Shown in pieces: positions 13,132 through 22,504 of a stretch of DNA of 64,000 nt (within the stretch, counting starts at the first letter, position 1; each line of letters begins with the position of its first letter). Source of the stretch: Pseudomonas oleovorans subsp. oleovorans (GTDB lineage Bacteria > Pseudomonadota > Gammaproteobacteria > Pseudomonadales > Pseudomonadaceae). Both the position numbers and the translations under genes were made by a program. The notes under the pieces were generated by a model. That model was not told the DNA's origin. It did no database searches and saw only the letters and a list, made by a program, of their open reading frames with translations. The stretch is from positions 40,658-104,657 of the forward strand of contig NZ_NIUB01000015.1 in assembly GCF_002197815.1 (NCBI RefSeq), given 5' to 3'.

Positions 13132-13374
13132 TCATGCTCTGCTGCCTGGGTATTGCCCCGCGACCTGCTCCAGCCATGCCGGCAAATCACGTCGTTTGAC
13201 GCCCTCACCTCGCGCACGGGCCAGCTGTTCGAGCATGTACTGACGTTTGCGCTCATCGCCCTCGGCAAAGGAAAGCGCCAGGTCGCGATCACTCCACTGG
13301 CGAATGCGACGGAACAACCACCAGTGAAAGTAAAGGCCGGCAGCGGTGGTGACGACGATAATGAAGTAGTCCAT
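13132..13374 (-). CDS. Small single-pass membrane protein, hypothetical
   Basis: An 80-residue protein with one N-terminal transmembrane helix (MDYFIIVVTTAAGLYFHWWLF) and a basic, helical cytosolic tail. I do not recognise a characterised family. The start at 13374 is fixed by a strong AAGGAGGA site 6 bases upstream; the longer frame to 13395 lacks one. It stands alone between yebG and the amino-acid dehydrogenase. The 153 bases upstream of it show no feature. Confidence 0.7.
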   Translation of the reverse strand: MDYFIIVVTTAAGLYFHWWLFRRIRQWSDRDLALSFAEGDERKRQYMLEQLARARGEGVKRRDLPAWLEQVAGQYPGSRA

Positions 13375-13527
13375 GGTGAATCCTCCTTGCGCCACGCTAA
13401 TTTAGCTTGTGAGCATCGCCAAGTGCGGCGTTGCCGCAGGTCGCTGCACCGTGCACCCATCAGTTCGACCGGGCGCCGCCTACCGATTATCTTCGCGCCC
13501 CCACAGTTTGAACGGGCTCGGCAACCG

Positions 13528-14550
13528 CTAGGTGCGATAGAGCAGCCCCTCTGCCAGGTAGTCAGCGACTCGCGCCGGGGATCGCTTTTCAGCCTGCGCA
13601 TGGGCGTAGATTTCAGTCAGGCGCCGGCTGATCTGCGCCAGGTGCGCGGTGATCGCCGCTAGTTCCTCGCCGCGATGGCGCAGTGCCACGTAGATCAGCC
13701 CTCCGGCATTGAGCACGTAATCCGGCGCGTAGAGAATCCCGCGAGCTTCCAGCTGATCGGCCACCTCAGGGCTGGCCAGCTGATTATTGGCCGCTCCAGC
13801 CACCGCAGCGCAACGCAGATGGGCAACCGTCTGCGCATTCAGCACACCACCCAGGCCGCAGGGCGCGAGAATGTCGCAAGGCGTGGCAAGCAGCGCATCG
13901 CTGGTTATCGGGTGCGCCCCCAGTTGCTCGACAGCCAGTTGCACACGCCCGGCATCGAGGTCGCTCACCAACAGTTCCGCGCCCGCGGCATGCAGCGCTT
14001 CGGCCAGGGCGAAGCCGACATTGCCCAGGCCCTGAATGGCGACTCGCAGCCCTTCCAGATCATCGCTGCCAAGGCGCGCCTGGGCGGTGGCGCGAATGCC
14101 CGCGAACACACCCAAGGCGGTGTGCGGTGACGGATCACCTTCACTGGTCGTACTGGTAGCGTGATGGGTGTACTGGGCGATGCAATCCATGTCGGCGCTG
14201 GAGGTGCCACTGTCGATGGCGGTGATGTAACGGCCATTGAGGGTTTCGATAAAACGGCCGAAGGCTTCGAACAGCGCGGCGCGGCTCTGCAGATGAGCCG
14301 GGCGGATGATCACCGCCTTGCCGCCACCGTGATCGATCCCAGCCAACGCCGCCTTGTAGCTCATGCCCTGAGCCAGACGAATGGCATCGCCAATGGCGCT
14401 CTGTTCATCGGCATAGGCCAGGTAGCGACAACCGCCGAGCGCCGGCCCGAAGCGGGTATTGTGAATGGCGATAACGGCTCTGAGGCCGCTGGCCGGATCC
14501 TCGGCCAGGTGCAGAGCTTCGAGCTGGGCGGCTTGCATCATGCTGAACAT
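13528..14550 (-). CDS. Leu/Glu/Phe/Val dehydrogenase family protein
   Basis: A 340-residue NAD-dependent amino-acid dehydrogenase of the leucine/valine dehydrogenase branch. The N-terminal domain carries GPALGGCRYLAY and the catalytic lysine motif GIDHGGGKAVI near residues 73-83. The Rossmann domain has VAIQGLGNVGFALAEAL followed by LVSDLD, whose acidic residue suggests NAD preference. The reaction is reversible oxidative deamination of branched-chain amino acids to 2-oxoacids in the cytosol. The ATG has a GGAG site about 8 bases upstream. Exact substrate within the family is uncertain. Confidence 0.88.
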   Translation of the reverse strand: MFSMMQAAQLEALHLAEDPASGLRAVIAIHNTRFGPALGGCRYLAYADEQSAIGDAIRLAQGMSYKAALAGIDHGGGKAVIIRPAHLQSRAALFEAFGRFIETLNGRYITAIDSGTSSADMDCIAQYTHHATSTTSEGDPSPHTALGVFAGIRATAQARLGSDDLEGLRVAIQGLGNVGFALAEALHAAGAELLVSDLDAGRVQLAVEQLGAHPITSDALLATPCDILAPCGLGGVLNAQTVAHLRCAAVAGAANNQLASPEVADQLEARGILYAPDYVLNAGGLIYVALRHRGEELAAITAHLAQISRRLTEIYAHAQAEKRSPARVADYLAEGLLYRT

Positions 14551-14651
14551 GGCTGCGCTCCGGGTCGGATGTCACGCCTCAGTATAGGAGAGGCCCACTG
14601 GACGACGATCCTGCCAACGGCTAAAAACAGCACAAGTCTGTGGAGAATGCG

Positions 14652-15455
14652 ATGAGCCCTCGCCAAGCCTGCCTGCAGTGCCTACAACGCGATCCTCCCG
14701 CCCTGTTCGAGGCGGCGCTGTGGGTCGCCGCCGAACATGATCCCGAGCTTCAGCCCGCGCAGGTGCTGAACGATCTGCACGGTTTGCAGTTGCAGGTCAG
14801 CGCCGGATTACCCGTCCTGCCGGCTCGCGAACTGGCCCAGCCGCTGCTACGCCGGCTGGCCGAACTGGATTTTCAGGAGGACGACGCAGGCCTCTCCCGC
14901 CCACGCCATGCCCTGCTGCATGAAGTGCTGCGCCGCCGACGTGGCCAGCCGCTGGCGCTGGCGCTGATCGCCCTGGAGTTGGCGCGACGCCTGGAGATTC
15001 CTTTGCAGGGGGTGAACTTCCCCGGCCATTTCATGCTGCGCGTCCCCGGCGCCGACCACCTGCTCGACCCCTGCGGCGGGCGCCGTCTGTATACGCGCGA
15101 TTGCCGTGATCAGCTCTATCGCCAGCTGGGCCCGGGCGCCGAACTCAGTGCCGAACATCTGCAAACGGCCGACGCCCAGGCCATGCTGCGGCGCCTGTCA
15201 CGTAATCTGCGCATGCTGCACATGCAGCACGATGCCCCGGATGCGGCACTCAAGGACGCCGAGCGCGTGCTGCAACTCGGCCCGCCCAACCTGGCCGATC
15301 ATCTGGCTCGTGCGGACGTCTATCGGCAACTGGATTGCCCACAGGGTGAACGCTATGACCTTGAGCACGCACTGCTGTTCTGTGAGGAAGAAGGTCTGCG
15401 CCTGCAGTTGAGCCAGCGCTTGCGCAACCTGGCACGTGCGCCGGCGGTGCATTGA
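14652..15455 (+). CDS. SirB1-like transglutaminase/TPR protein
   Basis: A 267-residue cytosolic protein with an N-terminal SirB1/transglutaminase-like domain. It contains LHEVLRRRRGQPLALALIALELARRLEIPLQGVNFPGHFMLRV, the conserved core of the family given here in segments, plus DPCGGRRLY. A C-terminal TPR-like region holds LKDAERVLQLGP and ADVYRQLDCPQGERYDLE. Family members include SirB1 beside prfA-prmC in enterobacteria; the function is unknown. The start at 14652 has a GGAG site, while the first in-frame ATG (14640) is less likely. Confidence 0.85.
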   Translation: MSPRQACLQCLQRDPPALFEAALWVAAEHDPELQPAQVLNDLHGLQLQVSAGLPVLPARELAQPLLRRLAELDFQEDDAGLSRPRHALLHEVLRRRRGQPLALALIALELARRLEIPLQGVNFPGHFMLRVPGADHLLDPCGGRRLYTRDCRDQLYRQLGPGAELSAEHLQTADAQAMLRRLSRNLRMLHMQHDAPDAALKDAERVLQLGPPNLADHLARADVYRQLDCPQGERYDLEHALLFCEEEGLRLQLSQRLRNLARAPAVH

Positions 15456-15500
15456 CGCCGCAGAGCACCGCGGCCTCCGGCACCTCGGACGAGCGAACTA

Positions 15501-15857
15501 TCAGGCAGACGCCGCCAGGCTGTGAAAGCTGAAGTAGTAACGCAGCGCGTCGATCATCTCGACGTAGTCGGCAGGCGGCGCGACCAGAGCGAACCCGGAG
15601 TCGTAGATGCCTGGCGTGACATCTTCACGGCACCACTGGCAGTTGGCGGAGAAGTCGATGAAATGCATGCCATGCTGGCCTGGAATCTTCAGGCGCATGT
15701 CGAAGCGTGCGCCCACCAGCATCGGCAACTGACTGATCAGCATAAGACCGTCGAGAGAGACATTGCCGATGGAACCCATTGGTTTGTCGGTGATGCGATT
15801 GAACACCTTCAGGTAGTAGGGCAACTGATGGCGTTCGATTCGGCGCTGGCTACGCAT
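15501..15857 (-). CDS. PilZ domain protein (putative c-di-GMP receptor)
   Basis: A 118-residue single PilZ domain. The two c-di-GMP contact motifs are recognisable: RRIERHQL near residues 5-12 (RxxxR type) and GNVSLDGLML near 31-40 (D/NxSxxG type). A stand-alone PilZ protein of this size is usually an adaptor that alters motility or exopolysaccharide in response to c-di-GMP. The ribosome site is weak. It is followed on the same strand by an unrelated small gene after a 59-base gap. Confidence 0.85.
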   Translation of the reverse strand: MRSQRRIERHQLPYYLKVFNRITDKPMGSIGNVSLDGLMLISQLPMLVGARFDMRLKIPGQHGMHFIDFSANCQWCREDVTPGIYDSGFALVAPPADYVEMIDALRYYFSFHSLAASA

Positions 15858-15916
15858 AGTGGCAAATCGCTACAAAGGGACTTGAGTATGGCCCCACTAC
15901 GGCCACTTAACCACCC

Positions 15917-16339
15917 TCAAGAACAGCGCTGGGCTATCCGCTCGCGTAGCTGGCGACGAGCGGTGTCGGTTTCTTCATCACTGTAGTAGATGCGCTCGCC
16001 GCCGGCGCCTTCGCGATAGTAGCGAAAGCCCTCCGGCATCTGCGCCAGGTGTCGGCGCAGATCACGACATTCACTGGCCCGCTCTTCGCGCTGCGCAGCT
16101 GCTGTCGCTGCAGCCTGCTGTTGCTCTTCACGCCGCGCATCGTAAAAACGCTGACGACGCTCTTCACGCTCACGCGTATGTTCGTCGCGCTCGATCACCT
16201 GCGGCCTGACCTGCACGGTTTCAGCCCCGGCAACGGGCCTTTGGCCAAAATGCACCCGCCCCTGCTCGTCCGTCCAGCGATAGATTTCCGCCGTGGCCAG
16301 AGTGGGCAACAGTGCAGCGATCAACAGCAAGTGGCGCAT
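15917..16339 (-). CDS. DUF4124 domain periplasmic protein
   Basis: A 140-residue exported protein. After a signal peptide (LLLIAALLPTLATA) comes EIYRWTDEQGRVHFGQRPV, the hallmark of DUF4124, then a charged coiled-coil-like segment rich in Arg and Glu and a C-terminal YYSDEETDTARRQL. The start MRHLLLIAAL at 16339 has GGAGG 6 bases upstream; the Met two codons earlier abuts that site and is unlikely. Function unknown. Confidence 0.85.
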   Translation of the reverse strand: MRHLLLIAALLPTLATAEIYRWTDEQGRVHFGQRPVAGAETVQVRPQVIERDEHTREREERRQRFYDARREEQQQAAATAAAQREERASECRDLRRHLAQMPEGFRYYREGAGGERIYYSDEETDTARRQLRERIAQRCS

Positions 16340-16413
16340 GTTCATCCTCCATGAGAGACATACGCCAGCTTATACCGCACCGCGTCGCCGAGGAACGTCG
16401 GACGACCGAAGGC

Positions 16414-16788
16414 TCAGAGTGTGGCTGGACTGACCTTGGCCGCCGGCGCCGGGCTGTGATGCCCCAACTGCTCCAGCGTCTGCAGGCGCGCGCGGGCGCG
16501 GTAGGCGTACTCGCTGGCCGGATAGCGCGTGATGATGAACTGGTAGGTCTGCGCCGCATCGACGAACAGGCTCTCGCGCTCCAGGCATTGACCGCGCAGC
16601 AGGGAAATCTCCGGCTGCAGGTAATTGCGTGAGCGGCTCTTGCGCTCGGCCTGCGACAGCTCCAGCGCGACACGGGCGCAATCGCCTTCGTTGTAGGCGC
16701 GATAGGCGTTGTTCAGATGATGGTCGAGCGAGACACGGGTGCAACCCGCTGCCACCAGGGCCACGGCCAGAATGATCAGGGTACGCAT
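16414..16788 (-). CDS. Small lipoprotein with TPR-like helices
   Basis: A 124-residue predicted lipoprotein. The signal MRTLIILAVALVAAGC ends in a lipobox with Cys16, followed by TPR-like helical repeats (NNAYRAYNEGDCARVALELSQAE and AAQTYQFIITRYPASEYAYRARARLQTLEQ). A GAGGAA site lies 7 bases before this ATG; the open frame extends 37 codons further but has no such site. It probably sits on the inner face of the outer membrane. Specific function not recognised. Confidence 0.8.
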   Translation of the reverse strand: MRTLIILAVALVAAGCTRVSLDHHLNNAYRAYNEGDCARVALELSQAERKSRSRNYLQPEISLLRGQCLERESLFVDAAQTYQFIITRYPASEYAYRARARLQTLEQLGHHSPAPAAKVSPATL

Positions 16789-17034
16789 GGGCAATTCCTC
16801 CAATGAGCAGTGTATCGACAGCCCAGGCAAAAACTGAACAGCGGCAAGCCGACGACGGTTTTTCTGGCGGCGCCTTGGCATGACGCCACTGCCTCTCATT
16901 TTATCAACGCCAGCGCCACGACCGCTCGTCCTCTCGAACCAGCGCTAAATCCCCTTCTGCGCTGACCCATATCAATGCCGTTCAGCGCAACAGGGTGTGT
17001 AATGTAGGTACAGACTCCAGGCGAGGACGCTGCC

Positions 17035-17943
17035 ATGAAACTGCAACGACTGTTGGTCGTCATCGACGCCGAACACCAGCAACAACCCGCCCTGCAACGC
17101 GCAGCCGATGTGGCACGCAAGACCGGCGCCGAATTGCACCTGTTGCAGATCGAATACCACCCAAGCCTGGAAAGCGGCCTGCTGGACAGCCATCTGCTCA
17201 ACCGCGCCCGTGAAACCATCCTGCGACAGAGCCACGAGGCCCTGCGTGCCAGCGTCGCTCACCTGAGCGATGAAGGATTCAAGATCGCAGTGGACGTGCG
17301 CTGGGGCAAACGTCGTCATGAAGAAATCCTCGCCCGCGTCGCGGTGTTGCAACCGGACATCCTGTTCAAGTCGACTCATCCCAGCAGTGCGCTGCGCCGC
17401 CTGTTGTTCAGTGATACCAGTTGGCAGCTGATTCGCCGCAGCCCGGTGCCGCTGTGGCTGGTACACGACGCCGAGCCCCATGGTCAGAGCCTGTGCGCTG
17501 CGCTCGACCCGCTGCACAGCGCGGACAAACCTGCCGCCCTCGATCATCAGTTGATTGATGCCAGCCAGACCCTGCAGGCCGAGCTCGGCTTACAGGCCCA
17601 ATACCTGCATGCACAGGCGCCTCTGCCGCGGTCGCTGCTGTTCGACGCCGAGGTAGCGCAGGAATATGAAGACTACGTGACCCAGTGCAGCCGCGAGCAC
17701 CGCGAAGCCTTCGACAAGCTGATCGCCCAGCACGCCATCGATAGAGCACAGGCCCACCTGTTGGACGGTTTTGCCGAGGAAGTCATCCCGCGTTTCGTGC
17801 GTGAGCACAATATAGGCCTGCTGGTGATGGGCGCCATCGCCCGCGGCCATCTGGACAGCCTGCTGATCGGCCACACCGCAGAACGGGTGCTGGAACGTGT
17901 CGAGTGCGATCTGCTGGTGATCAAATCGCACGGCAAAGGGTAG
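17035..17943 (+). CDS. Tandem-domain universal stress protein (UspE-like)
   Basis: A 302-residue cytosolic protein made of two UspA domains. The first begins KLQRLLVVIDAEHQQQPAL. The second ends with the nucleotide-binding loop GLLVMGAIARGHLDSLLIGHTAERVLERVECDLLVIKS, present here as a G-x2-G-x9-G-(S/T)-type motif. UspE-type proteins support survival under anaerobic and stationary stress in Pseudomonas. It lies immediately upstream of pykA, the same order as P. aeruginosa PA4328-PA4329 as I recall. A GAGGA site precedes the ATG. Confidence 0.9.
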   Translation: MKLQRLLVVIDAEHQQQPALQRAADVARKTGAELHLLQIEYHPSLESGLLDSHLLNRARETILRQSHEALRASVAHLSDEGFKIAVDVRWGKRRHEEILARVAVLQPDILFKSTHPSSALRRLLFSDTSWQLIRRSPVPLWLVHDAEPHGQSLCAALDPLHSADKPAALDHQLIDASQTLQAELGLQAQYLHAQAPLPRSLLFDAEVAQEYEDYVTQCSREHREAFDKLIAQHAIDRAQAHLLDGFAEEVIPRFVREHNIGLLVMGAIARGHLDSLLIGHTAERVLERVECDLLVIKSHGKG

Positions 17944-18014
17944 TGCACAGGAACAATGACTACAGCCCGGCGCCGTAGTAGCCTCCCGGTCATAGTTCAC
18001 TAGGGAGTTCGTGC

Positions 18015-19466
18015 ATGACCTTTCGCCGCACCAAAATCGTCGCCACCCTGGGCCCGGCCAGCAGCTCGCCGGAAGTGCTGGAGCAATTGATCCTCGCCGG
18101 TCTCGACGTGGCCCGTCTGAACTTCTCCCACGGCACGCCGGACGACCACAAGGCGCGCGCCGCCCTGGTTCGCGAGCTAGCCGCCAAGCACGGCCGCCAC
18201 GTCGCCCTGCTCGGCGACCTGCAAGGTCCGAAGATCCGTATCGCCAAATTCGAGAACAAGCGCATCGAACTCAAGGACGGCGATCTGTTCCGCCTCTCCT
18301 CCAGCCACTCGCGCACTGCCGGCACCCAGGAAGTGGTCGGTATCGACTACCCGGCACTGATCCAGGACTGCGATGTCGGTGACGAACTGCTGCTCGACGA
18401 TGGCCGCGTGGTCATGCGCGTCGAACTCAAGGGCGCCGACGAACTGCACTGCCGTGTGATCATTGGCGGCCCGCTGTCGGACAACAAAGGCATCAACCGC
18501 CGTGGTGGCGGCCTGACTGCGCCAGCGCTGACCGAGAAGGACAAGGCCGACATCAAGGTCGCCGCCGAGATGGATCTGGATTACCTGGCCGTGTCCTTCC
18601 CGCGCGATGCTGCCGACATGGACTACGCCCGTCGCCTGCTCACCGAAGCCGGCGGTACCGCCTGGCTGGTGGCCAAGATCGAACGCGCCGAAGCCGTGGC
18701 CGATGACGAAGCGCTGGACGGTCTGATCCGCGCCAGTGACGCAGTGATGGTCGCCCGTGGCGACCTGGCCGTGGAAATCGGCGACGCCGAACTGGTCGGT
18801 ATCCAGAAGAAGATCATCGCCCACGCCCGTCGCCTGAACAAAGCAGTGATCACCGCCACGCAAATGATGGAGTCGATGATCCACAGCCCGATGCCGACCC
18901 GCGCCGAAGTCTCCGACGTGGCCAACGCCGCGCTGGACTACACCGATGCGGTGATGCTCTCGGCCGAGAGCGCCGCCGGCGAGTACCCGGTCGAAGCTGT
19001 GCAGGCCATGGCCCGCGTATGCCTGGGCGCCGAGAAGCATCCGACCAGCAAGCAATCCAGCCACCGTCTGGGCCGCACCTTCGAGCGCTGCGACGAAAGC
19101 ATCGCCCTGGCCACCATGTACACCGCCAACCACTTCCCGGGCGTCAAGGCCATCATCAGCCTGACCGAAAGTGGCTACAGCCCGCTGATCATGTCGCGCA
19201 TCCGCTCGTCGATCCCGATCTTCGCCTTCACCCCGCACCGCGAAGCCCAGGCCCGCGTGGCGCTGTTCCGCGGCGTCTACACCGTGCCGTTCGACCCAGC
19301 CTCGCTGCCGGCGAACAAGGTCAGCCAGGCGGCGGTGGACGAGTTGCTCAAGCGCGGCGTGGTCGAGCCGGGCGATTGGGTCATCCTGACCAAGGGCGAC
19401 AGCTACCATGGCACCGGCGGCACCAACACCATGAAGATCCTGCACGTCGGCGATCAGATGGTGTGA
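18015..19466 (+). CDS. pykA: Pyruvate kinase
   Basis: A 483-residue glycolytic enzyme converting phosphoenolpyruvate and ADP to pyruvate and ATP. Visible are KIVATLGPASSSPEVLEQLI, the N-terminal active-site NFSHG, LLGDLQGPKIR, the catalytic lysine region WLVAKIERAEAV, MVARGDLAVEIG, and ATQMMESMIHSPMPTRAEVSDVANAALD shown in parts. The length and the neighbours (Usp upstream, enoyl-CoA hydratase and ferredoxin reductase downstream) match PykA (PA4329 type) rather than PykF. A GGGAG site lies before the ATG and a strong intrinsic terminator follows. Confidence 0.96.
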   Translation: MTFRRTKIVATLGPASSSPEVLEQLILAGLDVARLNFSHGTPDDHKARAALVRELAAKHGRHVALLGDLQGPKIRIAKFENKRIELKDGDLFRLSSSHSRTAGTQEVVGIDYPALIQDCDVGDELLLDDGRVVMRVELKGADELHCRVIIGGPLSDNKGINRRGGGLTAPALTEKDKADIKVAAEMDLDYLAVSFPRDAADMDYARRLLTEAGGTAWLVAKIERAEAVADDEALDGLIRASDAVMVARGDLAVEIGDAELVGIQKKIIAHARRLNKAVITATQMMESMIHSPMPTRAEVSDVANAALDYTDAVMLSAESAAGEYPVEAVQAMARVCLGAEKHPTSKQSSHRLGRTFERCDESIALATMYTANHFPGVKAIISLTESGYSPLIMSRIRSSIPIFAFTPHREAQARVALFRGVYTVPFDPASLPANKVSQAAVDELLKRGVVEPGDWVILTKGDSYHGTGGTNTMKILHVGDQMV

Positions 19467-19481
19467 TTCACCCTTGAATGC

Positions 19482-19515
19482 AAAAGGCCGCTCATCGAGC
19501 GGCCTTTTGTTTTTG
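19482..19515 (+). terminator. Intrinsic terminator of pykA
   Basis: A 12-bp perfect stem (AAAAGGCCGCTC paired with GAGCGGCCTTTT) around a 3-base loop, followed by TGTTTTT. Classic rho-independent terminator 15 bases after the pykA stop. Confidence 0.95.
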
Positions 19516-19602
19516 GGGAGCGGGCTACCGCACCGAGGTACGACAATGAATATCCCCGGCTGAACACACAGCGCCCCCACCGACTGGGAGCAGAGCCGGA
19601 GA

Positions 19603-20376
19603 TCAGGAAAACCGAGAGAAATCCGGCTTTCTGCGCTGCATGAAGGCCGTCAACGCCTCGATGGCCTCCGGCGAACGCAGACGCTGGCCGAACAACGCAC
19701 CCTCCTCCTCGATCACCTGGCGCAATTGCTCGCGATCCGGTGCGCGCATCAGCCGTTTGCTGTCGGCGACCGCTGATGGCGCCAGCTCGAGAAAACGCTG
19801 TGCCATCTCGCGCGCCTTGTTCAACGTCGCGGCGCCATCCTCCAGTGCCTGATTGGCGATACCCCAGGTCGCGGCCTGCTCACCCGTGAAGGACTGGCCG
19901 AGCAACAGCAGCTCAGCGGCGCGTGCGTGGCCCAACAGACGCGGCAGAATCAGGCTGGAGCCATATTCGGGGCACAGACCAAGATTGACGAAGGGCATTT
20001 TCAACTGCGCATCACGGCTGACGTAGACCAGGTCGCAGTGCAGCAACAAGGTGGTACCTATCCCCACCGCCGGGCCAGCCACTGCGGCGACCACCGGTTT
20101 GCTGAACTCGAACAGCGCGCGCATGAACAGGAACACTTCGCTGTTCAGGCCGGCGGGCGGTGCCTGGATGAAGTCGGCGACGTCATTGCCGCTGGTAAAG
20201 CACGCCTCGCCACCAGTGAGTAGCACCACGCGCACGCTGGGGTCGCGCTCGGCTTCGTCCAGTACTTCGGCCATACCGGCGTACATGGCGCGGGTCAGTG
20301 CATTTTTCTTGTCCGGGCGGTGCATGCGCAGGGTCAACAGACCGCCGTCGCGCTCGATATGCAGGTGTTCGCTCAT
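19603..20376 (-). CDS. Enoyl-CoA hydratase/isomerase family protein
   Basis: A 257-residue crotonase-fold protein. The oxyanion-hole segments are ACFTSGNDVADF near residues 56-67 and AGPAVGIGTTLLLHCDLVY near 99-117, with the family stretch LGLCPEYGSSLILPRLLG. It is expected to hydrate or isomerise enoyl-CoA esters. Glutamates at the two usual catalytic positions are not both obvious, so isomerase activity is possible. The start MSEHLHIERDG at 20376 has a GGAG site; a frame 19 codons longer does not. It corresponds in position to PA4330. Confidence 0.88.
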   Translation of the reverse strand: MSEHLHIERDGGLLTLRMHRPDKKNALTRAMYAGMAEVLDEAERDPSVRVVLLTGGEACFTSGNDVADFIQAPPAGLNSEVFLFMRALFEFSKPVVAAVAGPAVGIGTTLLLHCDLVYVSRDAQLKMPFVNLGLCPEYGSSLILPRLLGHARAAELLLLGQSFTGEQAATWGIANQALEDGAATLNKAREMAQRFLELAPSAVADSKRLMRAPDREQLRQVIEEEGALFGQRLRSPEAIEALTAFMQRRKPDFSRFS

Positions 20377-20436
20377 GCAAGGCTCCAATGGGTACGTCGT
20401 ACGCACCGGTATCGGGCCTGGCCGGCCCGGCATAGC

Positions 20437-21375
20437 CTATGCGCGAGTGAGAAAGACGTCGGCGAGCATCTGACTGCGTGGCAAACCGGCCATGTAGAGG
20501 CGCCGCGCGAAGCTGTCGACCGTCAAGGGATGGCCGCAGAGTAAGGCGAGGGTTTGCCGTGAAACAAGGCGCAGTTCGGCCAAAGCAGCCGGCAACTGCG
20601 CCGCCGTTACCAGCTCCACCTGCAGGTTGGCGTGCTGCGCCGCCAGTGCCTGCAGTTCGCTCGCCAGGTAGTGTTCGGCCGGCTCATGCGCCACGTGCAG
20701 CAGGCGAATGGCGCCTTGGTGCTCCTGACGCAACGCTTCACGCAACACCCCGTAGAGCGGTGCCAGCCCCGTGCCGGCGGCCAGCAACCAGAGCGGTCGC
20801 GCCTGCCAATCGGCGTCGTAATGCAGGGCGCCACCGCGCAGCTCGCCGAGGCGCAGCGTGTCGCCAACCTGCAGGCGCCGCGCGGCATCGCAGAACGCGC
20901 CGGGCATACGACAATCGATATGAAACTCCAGGCAGTCGTCCTCGCTCGGCACGCTGGCCAGGGAATAGGGACGTGCCACACCTTGGTCGTTCCACAGCAG
21001 CAGGTGTTGGCCGGGGCGATAGCGCAACGGCCTGGCCGGCAGCAAGCGCAGGCGTAGAACCTGCGGGCTGGGCCAGTCCAGCGCGGCCACCTTGGCTGCC
21101 AGGCCATCACGCTGAGGGTCGAAAGGTTCGACCTGCAGGTCCCCAATCACCTGGCACTGACAGGCCAGGCGCCAGCCCTCGGCACGCTTGTCGGCCGCCA
21201 GTGCCTCAGGCTGACCATCCAGCGGCTCGCCGGCGACGCAGCGCACCAGACAGGCGTGACAACTGCCGGCGCGACAGCTGTAGGGCACCGCCACACCGCC
21301 GCTGAGCAACGCATCGAGCAGGTTGGTTTGCTGGGCGACTTGCAGCAGCTGGTCACCGACGCGCAGCTCAGGCAC
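20437..21375 (-). CDS. 2Fe-2S ferredoxin-NAD(P)H reductase fusion protein
   Basis: A 312-residue electron-transfer protein: an N-terminal plant-type ferredoxin domain with the cluster motif CRAGSCHACLVRC and a further Cys in ACQCQ, then an FAD domain (RPYSLAS, the RxYS flavin motif) and an NAD domain (LAAGTGLAPLYGVL). This is the layout of oxygenase reductase components and Fre-like proteins. The start is probably GTG at 21375, which has GGGAG seven bases upstream and overlaps the end of the GGDEF gene by 8 bases. Upstream ATGs lie deeper inside that gene. Corresponds to PA4331. Confidence 0.88.
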   Translation of the reverse strand: MPELRVGDQLLQVAQQTNLLDALLSGGVAVPYSCRAGSCHACLVRCVAGEPLDGQPEALAADKRAEGWRLACQCQVIGDLQVEPFDPQRDGLAAKVAALDWPSPQVLRLRLLPARPLRYRPGQHLLLWNDQGVARPYSLASVPSEDDCLEFHIDCRMPGAFCDAARRLQVGDTLRLGELRGGALHYDADWQARPLWLLAAGTGLAPLYGVLREALRQEHQGAIRLLHVAHEPAEHYLASELQALAAQHANLQVELVTAAQLPAALAELRLVSRQTLALLCGHPLTVDSFARRLYMAGLPRSQMLADVFLTRA

Positions 21376-22504
21376 CCGCGTTCTCCCAGCTGGCATCGCA
21401 ACGATTGCGTCCGCCGCGCTTGGCCTTATAGAGCGCCTGATCGGCACGCTGCAGGGCTTCATCGAGATCGTCACCGGCAACCAACAGTGTCATGCCGGCG
21501 GATAGGCTCAAATTATCGACCTTCACGCCCACCGGCTCGGCCCTGGCGAAGGCTTCGCGCAAGCGCTCGCAGCAGGCGGTGAACTGATCAGCATCGGTAT
21601 TGGGCAATAGCAGCACGAATTCCTCACCGCCATAGCGGGCAATGATGTCACCGTCACGCAGACAGGCACGGGCCACCGCGGCGAAGGTTTGTAGCACCCG
21701 GTCGCCAGCAGCATGGCCATGAGCATCGTTGATTCGTTTGAAATGGTCCAGGTCGATCAGCGCCAGGCCGTGATGTCGCCCGTGCTCCAGATGTTCCAGT
21801 TCACGGGTGGCCAGGCGCAGGAAATGCCGACGGTTGAACAGCCCGGTGAGTTCATCGGTAGCGACCAGGTTCTCGAGCTGGCGCATCATCCCACGCAGGG
21901 TGTCCTGGTGCGCCTGCAGGGCGAAGCGACGTTGGTGCATGCGCTTGCGCATGGCCTGCACATAACTGGAGAACAGGCATAGCCAGACCAGCAGGATGAA
22001 CAGCACCCACACCTGCAGCCAGGCCAGGCTCGGATCCACCAACTGCATGCGGTAGGCTTCGATCAGCACCATGGCAGTGAAGCCGAAGAAGGCGAAGGCG
22101 GCGCAGCGCACGAACACCCGCGGCGGCAGCTGGAACACGCCGAACAGCAGGATCAGTACATAGAACACCATCATCACGCCGCGCGCGCTGTCGAACAGCG
22201 CCAGCAACGGCGGCTGCCACGCCAGCGCCACCAGTACCTGGGCTTCGGTCAGGCTGGGATCTTCACATCGCAGGTTGCGGCCGGACAGAAACAGCCAGAG
22301 AAATACCAATTGGCTGCCGAAAACACCCAGGGTCAGCCAGGCAGCGGTGCTGATGGAACCGAGGAAAAGGCCATTGAACACAGCAAACCAGCAGACGAGC
22401 GCCATCATCGCGTAAGTAGCGAAGGCCATGGCGAAGCGTTTGAGCAGGAGGCTCTGCAGGCTGCGTTGCGTTCCCCGGCGAGTCGTTGAGCTCATGGGCT
22501 CCAT
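21368..22504 (-). CDS. Membrane diguanylate cyclase (SadC position)
   Basis: A 378-residue protein with about five or six N-terminal transmembrane helices (residues 20-190) and a C-terminal GGDEF domain. The active-site motif is YGGEEFVLL, and an RDGD (RxxD) inhibitory I-site lies five residues upstream. It should make c-di-GMP from two GTP. Its place between the ferredoxin reductase and fumarase is that of P. aeruginosa SadC (PA4332), which promotes surface attachment. The sequence is shorter than I recall for SadC, so I do not use the name. Start could also be Met4. Confidence 0.9.
   Translation of the reverse strand: MEPMSSTTRRGTQRSLQSLLLKRFAMAFATYAMMALVCWFAVFNGLFLGSISTAAWLTLGVFGSQLVFLWLFLSGRNLRCEDPSLTEAQVLVALAWQPPLLALFDSARGVMMVFYVLILLFGVFQLPPRVFVRCAAFAFFGFTAMVLIEAYRMQLVDPSLAWLQVWVLFILLVWLCLFSSYVQAMRKRMHQRRFALQAHQDTLRGMMRQLENLVATDELTGLFNRRHFLRLATRELEHLEHGRHHGLALIDLDHFKRINDAHGHAAGDRVLQTFAAVARACLRDGDIIARYGGEEFVLLLPNTDADQFTACCERLREAFARAEPVGVKVDNLSLSAGMTLLVAGDDLDEALQRADQALYKAKRGGRNRCDASWENAGA

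Noticed and set aside
18177..19580. 467-codon open frame on the minus strand
   Set aside because: Antisense to pykA, no motif.
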